Assembly: GCA_005789375.1 (NCBI GenBank)
Contig: SXXZ01000286.1
Span: 1-7,782, forward strand
Direction of reading: 5' to 3'
DNA from: Verrucomicrobiales bacterium
GTDB lineage: Bacteria; Verrucomicrobiota; Verrucomicrobiae; Limisphaerales; UBA9464
Length of the DNA: 7,782 nucleotides
The position numbers were made by a program, and so were the translations under genes. This document shows, one piece after another, positions 1 through 7,226 of the stretch. Positions within the stretch are counted from its first letter, which is position 1. Every line of letters starts with the position of its first letter. A model generated the notes under the pieces. It was not told the origin of the DNA and made no database searches. It saw only the letters and a program-made list of their open reading frames with translations.

Positions 1-86
1 ACGTCAGAAAAATGGCCTATGGAGTCTAGGGGAATTCGAGGGGCTGGCTTGCGGAGCTGGTCTGGTGAACGGTGAAGGGCTCCGTG

Positions 87-111
87 GGACAGGTTCGTCG
101 GACAGGTTCGT
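87..111. repeat. Short tandem direct repeat, 12-base unit twice
   Basis: GGACAGGTTCGT occurs at 87-98 and again at 100-111, separated by one base. It directly abuts the left side of the multi-hairpin element. The leading 8 bases, GGGACAGG (86-93), recur at 347-354. Confidence 0.7.
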
Positions 112-128
112 GGTGCGGCGTTCGGAGT

Positions 129-141
129 GCCCCAACGGGGC
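129..141. repeat. Hairpin 1 of the multi-hairpin element
   Basis: GCCCC (129-133) and GGGGC (137-141) form a perfect 5-bp stem around the loop AAC. No T tract follows on either strand, so it does not look like an intrinsic terminator. Confidence 0.7.
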
Positions 142-145
142 ACCG

Positions 146-176
146 CATACCAGCCCGGGGTGAAACCCCGGGTATG
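146..176. repeat. Hairpin 2 of the multi-hairpin element
   Basis: CCCGGGGT (154-161) pairs perfectly with ACCCCGGG (165-172) around a GAA loop. CATA (146-149) and TATG (173-176) extend it beyond a 4-base bulge. It is the strongest local stem in the window's non-coding DNA. Confidence 0.75.
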
Positions 177-189
177 GCGCACAACCGAA

Positions 190-206
190 GCGTTCTGAAG
201 GAACGC
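190..206. repeat. Hairpin 3 of the multi-hairpin element
   Basis: GCGTTC (190-195) and GAACGC (201-206) form a 6-bp stem around TGAAG. The right arm is shared with the outer 10-bp inverted repeat, so hairpin 3 and the outer stem cannot form together. Confidence 0.7.
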
Positions 207-488
207 CGCATACCCCCGGATGCTCTCGCCTGTTTTGCAGTGGCAGAGTGCCAGGGCTGGCGCTGGGGATCAGTGCCTCGACAGAGGTTGGGGGTATCGG
301 CCGGGAAGGACTCCGCGGGACCAGTCCTGCGCTCGCAGGGAACGTTGGGACAGGAGGAGCTTTCGCGCTTACGCGCTGACGGGGATCAGGATGTCGACGT
401 TCCTACGCTCGCTCCGGACCGCTCCCGCTGCCGCCTCGTGTGGGCCACTGGGTCCGGCTGAGAAGGTCAGGATTAGGAGGAACTCACT

Positions 489-2090
489 TCACTTCGTCTG
501 GTTGCGGAGGATGAGCACCGAGGGGCCTTTTTCGCGCCAGAGGCCCTTGAGCTGGTCGGGGACCGGGGTGGGCATATCGATGAGGGAACCCAAGACTAGG
601 TCGTCGTCGCCGTCGCCATCCAGGTCGCCGGCCTCCAGGGAAATCCAACGGCCGGTCACCGCCTGGCGCAGGGTCCGGGCCTTGAAATTCCATTCCCGAC
701 CGCCGGCGGGGCTGTTGTTCTCGAAATAGATGAACCCCGCCTGGGGCATGGTCTCGTAGTCGGCGAAGAACGAGGCGGCGGCGATGTCGAGATCGCCATC
801 GAAATCGAAATCCCGGGCGACCGCGCGGTAGGCACCGTGCATGGGGGCCGTCCAGGCTAATGCCCACTTCAGGCCTCCGCGGTTCAGGTAAATCCGGACT
901 CCGTGATAAGCTTTGTGGGGCGAGGTGTTAAAGTCGGCGTTGTCGCCGTTGGTGACTAGGACATCCGGCAGTCCGTCGCGGTTGAAGTCGGCCAGTTCGA
1001 AGCCCGAGTGGCCCCAGCTCGGGGGGCGCTGATAGATGAGTTGCCGTCGGAATTTCCCGTCTCCTTCGTTGAGGAAGAGCAACAGTGATTCGCGGGCTTG
1101 CGCCTGGAGGACCATCAGGTCGGGCCGGCCGTCGCCATTGAAGTCGCGAATTTCGCAGCGCAGGCAACCGGGCTCTGCGAGAATTACTCGCTCGGTGAAT
1201 CCGCCGTCGGCACGCCCCTCGAGCCAGGACAGGCGGCCGAGATAATTGCCGAAGGCACACAAAACTAAATCGTCCCGACCATCCCCATTGAGGTCGCCGG
1301 CAGCCACATGTGCCAGTCGCGGGAGGCCGGAGAGAATGGGCTCCGGTCGCAGCGGAGTGGTGTTGCGGTTGACCCGAATTAATTGGCCCACAGGTTCTTC
1401 GCGCGGGAAAAAGTGGCCGATGGCGCCGATGTACCAGTGTCGCCCGCTTTCCGCGAGGCTTACGGCGATGTTGCCCAGCGGGAGGCTGCCCAAATGCCGC
1501 CCAGAGCCATCCAGGAAATCCAGAGCCTGCGAGGCCGCATCGGAGGCGAGGATCATCCGCTGCCCGGCGTCGATCCGGACCATGGGGGTCCTTGGAGGTG
1601 AGTGCCGATGGGGAGCCATTTCCGGGCGGAACAACGGCAACCCCACTTCGATGGATAGCGACTCTCCGGAAGGCAATCGCTCTGGGGCGGCTTGAGTGTA
1701 ATAGGTCGCGATCTGGTCGAAAACGGCCGGAGGAATGAGCGGTTTCTTTGGGAAATATTCGGCTGCTAGAAGCCGCGGGAGGTCGCGGAAATAGCCGTTG
1801 GTCGGAGCGGCAGAAACCCCGGTGATGTAGCGCATCTTCGGCAGGAGTTCTTCACTCCAGGTGCGCCGATCCAGGTCGGTGGGGTTCGGCAGCGCATGGC
1901 AGATCACGCAGTAAATTGCGGCCGCAGTGCGCCCGGGCAGGGCTTCCAAATCTACGGGGACCACGGCTGCGACGGTCCCGGGAACTGGTGGGACAGTCTC
2001 GCCAGATCGGGCGCGTGACACCAATGACAGAAGGGTCAGCGCCCAAACCATCAGAAGGTACTTGAAGAATGGAAACCGACTCGAACTCAA
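489..2090 (-). CDS. Exported monoheme cytochrome c / FG-GAP (VCBS) repeat protein
   Basis: A 533-residue protein with three parts. Residues 1-29 look like a signal peptide (basic start, hydrophobic core LLMVWALTLLSLV, likely cleavage after ARS). Residues about 50-135 form a small c-type cytochrome-like domain with one heme-binding motif, CVICH (Cys61, Cys64, His65); Met86 in LLPKMRYITG is a plausible distal ligand. Residues about 150-530 form a predicted FG-GAP/VCBS beta-propeller with five calcium-binding loops of the D-x-N/D-x-D-G-x-x-D type starting at Asp266, Asp316, Asp368, Asp427 and Asp489, spaced about 50-60 residues. Such fusions are common in Verrucomicrobiota and Planctomycetota; their function is not established. 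Heme attachment implies a periplasmic site. The start shown is TTG; an ATG at 2051 would remove 13 residues and the basic N-region. It lies 110 bases after nuoN on the same strand, so it may be co-transcribed, but this does not prove a role with complex I. Confidence 0.85.
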   Translation of the reverse strand: MSSSRFPFFKYLLMVWALTLLSLVSRARSGETVPPVPGTVAAVVPVDLEALPGRTAAAIYCVICHALPNPTDLDRRTWSEELLPKMRYITGVSAAPTNGYFRDLPRLLAAEYFPKKPLIPPAVFDQIATYYTQAAPERLPSGESLSIEVGLPLFRPEMAPHRHSPPRTPMVRIDAGQRMILASDAASQALDFLDGSGRHLGSLPLGNIAVSLAESGRHWYIGAIGHFFPREEPVGQLIRVNRNTTPLRPEPILSGLPRLAHVAAGDLNGDGRDDLVLCAFGNYLGRLSWLEGRADGGFTERVILAEPGCLRCEIRDFNGDGRPDLMVLQAQARESLLLFLNEGDGKFRRQLIYQRPPSWGHSGFELADFNRDGLPDVLVTNGDNADFNTSPHKAYHGVRIYLNRGGLKWALAWTAPMHGAYRAVARDFDFDGDLDIAAASFFADYETMPQAGFIYFENNSPAGGREWNFKARTLRQAVTGRWISLEAGDLDGDGDDDLVLGSLIDMPTPVPDQLKGLWREKGPSVLILRNQTK

Positions 2091-2200
2091 GGCCCCGAGA
2101 CTAGGTGAATCGGCCCAGATGGAAAGAGCCGGATCGCTACGGAGCGGGGCCGGGGGAAATCACCCGAAAGTACAACCCCTGCCTGTGTTTATTACGGATC
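2091..2200. other. Intergenic gap between nuoN and the FG-GAP gene
   Basis: I see neither a convincing terminator (no strong stem followed by a T tract on the minus strand) nor a convincing sigma-70 type promoter. The only structure is a weak 4-bp GC stem around 2150-2166. The FG-GAP gene is therefore either read through from the nuo operon or has a promoter of a kind I cannot recognise. Confidence 0.5.
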
Positions 2201-3679
2201 TCAGTGCGCCGGCTTGGCCGAAGCCGGAGCCACCTTGTGCGAAAGACCGGCCACGGCGTGGTCAGCGATCTTCACTAAACCCTGCGGAAAGATTCCAAGG
2301 ACTAACATCCCTGCCACACATGCCACGAGGACGATACGGGTAGACAGAGCCACCGGAATGATAGAGAGATTGGCGGATTGGCCACCCCAGTAAATCGCCC
2401 GGATGACACTGAAGTAGTAGTAGAGCGAAATGACTACCCCCACCACGGCCACAGCAATGAGTGCATAGAGCTCTGGGTGGCCCGGGGCCACATCCAAGAC
2501 ACTCTTGAAGAGGAGCACCTTGCCAAAAAATCCAGCCATCGGGGGGATGCCCGCCAGTGAAACGATCGCCATGGTAAGGCAGGCAGCCAGAAACGGAGAC
2601 CGCTGACCTAAACCCGATAAGGCACTGATGTCATCGCTCTCCACGAAATTGGCGATGGCACTGATCACCGTGAAGGCAGCCAAGACCGTTAGGGTGTAGC
2701 CACCCAAATAATACAGCACCGCTGTTGAGCCTGCCGCCGAACCGGCCACGATGCCCAGAAGCAGGTATCCGGCGTTGGCGATGGAAGAATAGCCCATCAA
2801 CCGCTTGAGGTTGCGCTGCGGGATCGCACACAAGCTTCCAAAGAGAATAGTAGCCCCGGACATCACCACAAAGAGGCGGTGCCATTCGGCCGTGATCTGC
2901 GGCACCGCACCAACCAAGAGGCGAATGAGCAGAACAAACCCGGCGGCCTTGGAACCGACGGCCAGAAAGGCGGTCGCGGGAGCCGGTGATCCCTGGTACA
3001 CATCGGGCGCCCACATCTGGAAGGGCACTGCAGAAATCTTGAAACCCAGGCCCACCAGAACGAGCAGCAATCCCATCAGGAACAGCGCCGAGTGGGCCAA
3101 TTCCTTCTGCTTTGCGGCCAACACGCCGAGATTGGTGGAATTGGCCGTGCCGAAGATCAGCGCGATGCCGAACACCATAAAGGCCGAGGAGACACCACCC
3201 AGAATGAGGTACTTCACACCGGCCTCCAGCGAGGCCAGTTGCGTCCGCTGGAAGCTGTTGAGCACGTAGAAGGTCACGGTGATCAACTCCAGGCTAACGA
3301 AGAGCAGCACCAGGTCATTGGCCGATGCGGCAAAGAGCATCCCAACCAAGGCAAAGACGGTGAGGGCAAAGAACTCCGAAAGCCCCGCGCCGAATTTGGG
3401 CGCGAAATCCACAGCCATCAGCACCACGGCCAAGGCGGCGAACAAAAAGAACCCCTTGAAGTAGCGGGCGAGGTCGTCGACCACGAACATATCGGCGAAG
3501 GCCGATCCGGACTGCGGGGCCAATGAACCCACCGCAAAGGCCAACAAGCATCCCAATGCAGCGGCCAGGCCAAGGCCCAACGCCTTGCGGGCGGTGGGCG
3601 ACACCCACAAGTCGGCCAACAGCACGATCAGGCCCATCAGGACCGCCAGGATTTCCAACGTAATCAGCGAGTAATTCAT
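2201..3679 (-). CDS. nuoN: NADH-quinone oxidoreductase subunit N
   Basis: A 492-residue antiporter-like subunit, close to the usual 480-490 residues, forming the proton channel nearest the quinone-binding part of complex I. About 14 transmembrane segments are visible. Conserved residues include Glu131 in SLELITVTFYVL, Lys156 in EAGVKYLILGG, Lys214 in GFKISAVPFQMWAPDVYQG, Lys244 in VGSKAAGFVLLIR, Lys292 in NLKRLMGYSSIANAGY, and Lys387 in AGFFGKVLLF. These match the lysines known to matter in E. coli NuoN (158, 217, 247 and 395). The ATG at 3677-3679 follows the nuoM stop by 23 bases; no clear Shine-Dalgarno sequence precedes it. It is the last nuo gene in this cluster, as is usual. The tail is short and rich in Ala, Lys and His. 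I see no poly-T terminator hairpin after the stop, so transcription may continue into the next gene. Confidence 0.97.
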   Translation of the reverse strand: MNYSLITLEILAVLMGLIVLLADLWVSPTARKALGLGLAAALGCLLAFAVGSLAPQSGSAFADMFVVDDLARYFKGFFLFAALAVVLMAVDFAPKFGAGLSEFFALTVFALVGMLFAASANDLVLLFVSLELITVTFYVLNSFQRTQLASLEAGVKYLILGGVSSAFMVFGIALIFGTANSTNLGVLAAKQKELAHSALFLMGLLLVLVGLGFKISAVPFQMWAPDVYQGSPAPATAFLAVGSKAAGFVLLIRLLVGAVPQITAEWHRLFVVMSGATILFGSLCAIPQRNLKRLMGYSSIANAGYLLLGIVAGSAAGSTAVLYYLGGYTLTVLAAFTVISAIANFVESDDISALSGLGQRSPFLAACLTMAIVSLAGIPPMAGFFGKVLLFKSVLDVAPGHPELYALIAVAVVGVVISLYYYFSVIRAIYWGGQSANLSIIPVALSTRIVLVACVAGMLVLGIFPQGLVKIADHAVAGLSHKVAPASAKPAH

Positions 3680-3702
3680 GACTGCAAAGGCTTGGTCTGC
3701 GC

Positions 3703-5256
3703 TCAGTGTCCGGAATGGCCCGGGGCGGAGGCTGCGGGGGCTGCGGGAACCGCTGGAGCCTGATGGGCCTGCGAGGGCGTCAGGTGGGCGGCCAACACCG
3801 CTTTGGCGGCGGGTTCAATGCGAGAAGTCAAGATGCCTGGGGCCACGCCGAAGAGCACCATTGCGCTCAAGAGCATTACGAAGGGCAGACGGCGCCAGTA
3901 ATTCAGGTCAGCCACGCGCGAAAATTCGGGTTTTTCAGGCCCCTGAAGCACCGCACGCAAGGCCCGGAGCATGGCCACGGCGCCAATGATCAAGCCGCTC
4001 CACGCAGCGATGATCACCAACCAAGGCAGCGACTTCCAAGATCCGAAGAGTACGGTGGCCTCGCCGGCAAAATTGGCGAAGCCCGGCAATCCGCAGCTGG
4101 CCATGAAGCCCATCACCAGTGCGCTACCATAGAAGGGCATCTTACGCAGCAGGCCGCCCATGCGAGTCATGTCGACGGTGCCCGTCTGGGTTTCAAGGTA
4201 GCCACTCAGGGCGAAGCTCAAGCCGGCCAAGAGCGCGTGGGCCACCATCACAAGGACAGTCCCAGTGACCCCGATGACCGTCAGGCTCGCGATACCCAGA
4301 AATGCAAAACCCATGTGGGCCAAGCTCGAGTTGCCGATCAGAAGATTCATGTCTTTCTGACGGAGGGCCACCCAGGCGCAGTGCAGCAAGTTGCCCACAG
4401 CCAAGACCGCGACCACCGGCAGCCAGCGATGAGCACCGTCCGGCATCAAGGGCACCGCCATGCGAAGAATCGCGTAGAGACCGGCCTTCTTGAGAATGCC
4501 CGCGTGCATCATGGCCGTGGCCGTGGGAGCAGCGGCATACCCGATCGGGGCCCAAGAATGGAAGGGGAAGAGGCCCACCAAGGTGGCGAAGCCAAAGACC
4601 ACCAGCGGGAAAATCCAGGTTTGGGCTGAGACCGACAGCGGATGAGCTGCCAAATGCGCCTTGAGCACGATGACGTCCAGACTATTGGCGCCGGCGGCCA
4701 CATAGAAGGCGATCAGTCCGACCAAGGCCGTGAGCGCCCCTAGGGTGAGGTAGAGGGTGATTTTGAAGGCGGCCCAGTTGCGGTCCTCGCCACGACCCCA
4801 CACACCGATCATGATGAATGTGGGAACGAGGGCTAACTCGTTGAAGAAGTAGAAGAAGAACAAATCCAGCGATGCAAAGGCGCCCATGGCCCCCGCGATC
4901 ATCGACATCAGCAACACGTAAAAGAGCTTCACGTGGCGCTCGATATTCCAGGACACCAGCACCGCGGCGAAACCCACCAGACCTGTGACTAGGATGAGGC
5001 CGATGTTCAGGCCATCGGCACCCACGTGATAGGACAGGTTCAACGGCCCCACGGTGACCCAGGGTACCAGTGACTCGAATTGCAACCCCTCTTGGCCCGC
5101 ATGGAATCGGGAGAAGAAAGAGACGGCCGTCCAGGCGGTGCAGGCAGAACCCAGGATGGCCGCCAGACGCAGCACGACCCGGAAATTGCCCGGGATCAGC
5201 AACAGCAGCACGGCCGTAAAGACCGGGGTGAGGATGACGGAGGTCAGGGAGTCCAT
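3703..5256 (-). CDS. nuoM: NADH-quinone oxidoreductase subunit M, divergent in channel residues
   Basis: A 517-residue antiporter-like subunit of complex I, about the normal NuoM length, with roughly 14 hydrophobic helices. Retained key residues are Glu140 in FNELALVPTF, Lys257 in GILKKAGLYAILR, His314 in SSLAHMGFAFLG, His340 in VMVAHALLAG and Glu399 in GLPGFANFAGEATVLFG. The segment before PFHSW lacks the lysine found in other antiporter-like subunits (Leu226 there), the next loop reads WAPIGYAAAPT instead of the usual WLPDAH pattern, and the later Lys-Arg pair is Asn304-Leu305. The tail (about residues 495-517) is Ala/Pro/His-rich and probably disordered. The start is the ATG at 5254-5256, 5 bases after the nuoL stop, suggesting coupled translation; the frame is open to 5415, but those codons lie inside nuoL. 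Assignment as NuoM follows from sequence and from position between nuoL and nuoN. Confidence 0.95.
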   Translation of the reverse strand: MDSLTSVILTPVFTAVLLLLIPGNFRVVLRLAAILGSACTAWTAVSFFSRFHAGQEGLQFESLVPWVTVGPLNLSYHVGADGLNIGLILVTGLVGFAAVLVSWNIERHVKLFYVLLMSMIAGAMGAFASLDLFFFYFFNELALVPTFIMIGVWGRGEDRNWAAFKITLYLTLGALTALVGLIAFYVAAGANSLDVIVLKAHLAAHPLSVSAQTWIFPLVVFGFATLVGLFPFHSWAPIGYAAAPTATAMMHAGILKKAGLYAILRMAVPLMPDGAHRWLPVVAVLAVGNLLHCAWVALRQKDMNLLIGNSSLAHMGFAFLGIASLTVIGVTGTVLVMVAHALLAGLSFALSGYLETQTGTVDMTRMGGLLRKMPFYGSALVMGFMASCGLPGFANFAGEATVLFGSWKSLPWLVIIAAWSGLIIGAVAMLRALRAVLQGPEKPEFSRVADLNYWRRLPFVMLLSAMVLFGVAPGILTSRIEPAAKAVLAAHLTPSQAHQAPAVPAAPAASAPGHSGH

Positions 5257-5261
5257 GGCAG

Positions 5262-7217
5262 TTACTTCAGGGCAAGGAGGACAATGAGGAGCACGCCAGC
5301 CGTGAACAGGAAGGCGTAGGTCTGAATGCTGCCGGTCTGAACCAGGCGCAGGGCACGGCCGGCGATCTCCACCGCACCGGAGAGGCCGCGGACGGCGAGT
5401 CCGGCGATGAGCCAACGGTCGATGGCGTCAGCGATTTGGGACAACAAATTGTGGAGCGGCACCACGATGCCATCGTAAATCTCATCAATATAGAACCGGT
5501 TGCGCATCGCCTGCGAGAGCAGCCCGAGTTTTGCAGACAAGGGGTCTTGGGCCGGAGCCTTGCCGTAGAGCGAGTAGGCCAACGAAAAACCGAACAGAAC
5601 CGCACCCAGACCGAAGACAGCGGCGATGGGGTTGTGGTTGAACGGACCGAAGAGGATGTCACCCCCATGGGTCGCATGACCCGGCTTGAAGTGGCCGCTC
5701 AAAAACTCTCCAAGTGGCAACCAAGCAATGAACGCACTGGGCACTGCCAACACCAGCAATGGCAGCGTCATGCTGGAAGGCGATTCGTGGGCGTGATCGG
5801 CACCCTCGCCGCGCGGCTTTCCGAAGAAGGCCACGAGCACCAGGCGGCTCATGTAGAAGGTGGTCAGCACGGTCACCAGTACGCCCACTCCAAAGAAGAT
5901 GGGGTTGGCTTCCAACGCCACGGCGAGGATCTCGTCTTTGGAGTAGAACCCGCTGAAGGGCGGCAAACCAGCCAGAGCGGCCGTGCCGAGAGCGAAGGTC
6001 CAGAAGGTCTTGGGCATCTTCGAGCGGAGACCGCCCATCTTCCAGATATCTTGCTCATGATGGCAGGCATGAATCACCGAACCGGCCCCAAGGAAGAGCA
6101 TCGCCTTGAACCCGGCATGCGTGACCAAATGGTACATGGAAGCCGACGCATCACCGGTTTTGGCACCCAATCCCACGGCCATGACCATCAGGCCCAATTG
6201 CGACAAAGTGGAGTAGGCGAGGATGCGCTTAATGTCGTCTTGCTGGACGGCGATAACGGCAGCAAACAGCGCGGTGAATCCACCGATGCAGGTGATGATT
6301 GTTGCTGCGGATACTCCATCGAGGAAGCCCAGCGCGGCCGGCCAACCCGGAATCGCCGTATACAGGAAGAAAACTCGGCAAAGCATGTACACACCGGCCG
6401 CGACCATGGTGGCTGCATGGATGAGGGCCGACACCGGCGTCGGGCCTTCCATGGCATCCGGTAACCACACGTGCAACGGGAACTGGGCACTCTTGCCCAT
6501 GGCTCCCATAAAAATCAGCAAGCCTGCCAAACCGGCCAAGGGGCCCAGCAAGGCGGGATTGGCTATGAACTTGGCTTTGAGGTCCGCGATGTCGAGGGTG
6601 CCGGCCAGACTCCAAATGGCGAGGATTCCCAGCATGAAGCCGAAATCTCCAATGCGGTTGGTCAAGAAGGCCTTCTTGGAAGCGTCGCCCGCCGAGGGCT
6701 TCTCGTACCAGAAACCGATCAACAAGTAGGACGACACGCCCACCAACTCCCAGAACACAAACAGCATCAGGAGGTTATTCGCCAAGACGATCCCCAGCAT
6801 GGAGAAGACGAAGAGGCTCAGCGTGGAGAAGAACCGGGTGTAGGACCGATCGTCGTGCATGTAGCCCGTGGAATAGATCATCACCAGCGATCCCACGCCG
6901 GTTACGACCATGAGCATCAGTGTCGAAAGCGCGTCGAGGTGCAGACCGATCTCGGCGTCGAGTCCGGCCACCGGCAACCAGTGGAAGGGCGTCGCGTCGA
7001 CGGACTGCCCACCGTAAACGCAGAGCAGGGTGAAACTAAGCAGGAAGGCGACGACCACCCCGCTGATATTAAAGGCAGCAGAAATCGTGTGGTTCTTCGG
7101 GGTCAGGACAGCCGTCCCGAAGGCCATCACCAGCGGAAGGATGAGAATGGCCCAGGCCAAGTCCTGGATCTTGAGGCCGGATTCAACGGCGTGCTGTGCT
7201 ACGGCGGCGTGTTCCAT
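5262..7217 (-). CDS. nuoL: NADH-quinone oxidoreductase subunit L
   Basis: A 651-residue antiporter-like subunit at the far end of the complex I membrane arm (E. coli NuoL is about 613 residues). It has the Proton_antipo_N region near residues 85-145, the main antiporter domain about 145-430, and a C-terminal extension. The channel residues are in place: Glu157 in FWELVG, Lys242 in GKSAQFPLHVWLPDA, Lys330 in DDIKRILAYSTLSQLG, Lys371 in HAGFKAMLFLGAG, and Lys428 in GFYSKDEIL. Residues about 565-610 contain the conserved RNRFYIDEIYD segment and an amphipathic stretch fitting the lateral helix that runs along NuoM and NuoN. A last membrane helix at about 632-650 anchors it. The His/Asp/Glu-rich loop near 472-480 is a soluble connector. 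The ATG at 7215-7217 lies 9 bases after the nuoK stop, without a Shine-Dalgarno motif. Confidence 0.97.
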   Translation of the reverse strand: MEHAAVAQHAVESGLKIQDLAWAILILPLVMAFGTAVLTPKNHTISAAFNISGVVVAFLLSFTLLCVYGGQSVDATPFHWLPVAGLDAEIGLHLDALSTLMLMVVTGVGSLVMIYSTGYMHDDRSYTRFFSTLSLFVFSMLGIVLANNLLMLFVFWELVGVSSYLLIGFWYEKPSAGDASKKAFLTNRIGDFGFMLGILAIWSLAGTLDIADLKAKFIANPALLGPLAGLAGLLIFMGAMGKSAQFPLHVWLPDAMEGPTPVSALIHAATMVAAGVYMLCRVFFLYTAIPGWPAALGFLDGVSAATIITCIGGFTALFAAVIAVQQDDIKRILAYSTLSQLGLMVMAVGLGAKTGDASASMYHLVTHAGFKAMLFLGAGSVIHACHHEQDIWKMGGLRSKMPKTFWTFALGTAALAGLPPFSGFYSKDEILAVALEANPIFFGVGVLVTVLTTFYMSRLVLVAFFGKPRGEGADHAHESPSSMTLPLLVLAVPSAFIAWLPLGEFLSGHFKPGHATHGGDILFGPFNHNPIAAVFGLGAVLFGFSLAYSLYGKAPAQDPLSAKLGLLSQAMRNRFYIDEIYDGIVVPLHNLLSQIADAIDRWLIAGLAVRGLSGAVEIAGRALRLVQTGSIQTYAFLFTAGVLLIVLLALK

Positions 7218-7226
7218 GGCGGTCGA

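Larger units (their letters stand above)
114..210. repeat. 97-base multi-hairpin element bounded by a perfect 10-bp inverted repeat
   Basis: TGCGGCGTTC at 114-123 is the exact reverse complement of GAACGCCGCA at 201-210. Between these arms lie a 5-bp stem with AAC loop (129-141), an 8-bp stem with GAA loop (154-172, extended by CATA/TATG at 146-149/173-176 around a 4-base bulge), and GCGTTC at 190-195, which can pair with GAACGC at 201-206. The last pairing competes with the outer stem, so two mutually exclusive folds exist: a closed cloverleaf-like form, or three hairpins in a row. A short phrase, CCGCATACC, follows both the first and the third hairpin (143-151 and 206-214). The pattern resembles a REP-like dispersed repeat or small non-autonomous element; I see no clear target-site duplication. 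Whether other copies exist cannot be judged from this window. Confidence 0.65.
1..488. other. Gene-free, palindrome-rich region downstream of the FG-GAP gene
   Basis: No reading frame here looks like a real gene: frames open on both strands have repeat-derived, Arg/Pro-rich translations and no recognisable domain. The stretch instead holds many short inverted repeats: stems at 129-133/137-141, 154-161/165-172, 190-195/201-206, 241-245/249-253, 308-312/323-327, 326-331/334-339, 364-367/372-375 and 414-420/451-457. It also has a direct repeat at 87-111. The only T tract on the minus strand (plus-strand A run at 8-12) follows just a 4-bp stem (16-19/27-30), so a terminator for the FG-GAP gene cannot be named with confidence. 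Confidence 0.7.

Noticed and set aside
8..30. Possible intrinsic terminator for the minus-strand FG-GAP gene
   Set aside because: A 4-bp stem (16-19/27-30) before a five-base T run is too weak, and it lies about 460 bases beyond the stop codon.
26..211. Minus-strand 61-codon frame through the multi-hairpin element
   Set aside because: Arg/Pro-rich product derived from the repeat; it lies over the inverted repeats and shows no gene-like feature.
414..457. 7-bp inverted repeat just downstream of the FG-GAP gene as a terminator
   Set aside because: The arms are separated by 30 bases and no T tract follows on the minus strand.
72..461. Plus-strand open frames over the palindrome region (72-461 and 220-729)
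   Set aside because: Their translations are dictated by the hairpin repeats and GC-rich sequence, the second runs into the FG-GAP gene in antisense, and neither resembles a known protein.
1..488. CRISPR array or tRNA-like gene in the gene-free region
   Set aside because: There are no regularly spaced identical repeats with spacers, and the cloverleaf-like fold lacks the tRNA acceptor end, T-loop and anticodon-loop signatures.
3706..4629. Plus-strand open frame of 307 codons inside nuoM
   Set aside because: Antisense shadow of nuoM; no domain and no plausible start context.
5257..5415. Extended N-terminus for NuoM
   Set aside because: The extra 53 codons lie wholly or almost wholly in nuoL coding sequence and give an Arg/Pro/Cys-rich peptide; the ATG at 5256 begins the expected NuoM N-terminus.
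5436..6464. Plus-strand open frame of 342 codons inside nuoL
   Set aside because: Antisense shadow of nuoL with the same charged low-complexity composition and no motif.
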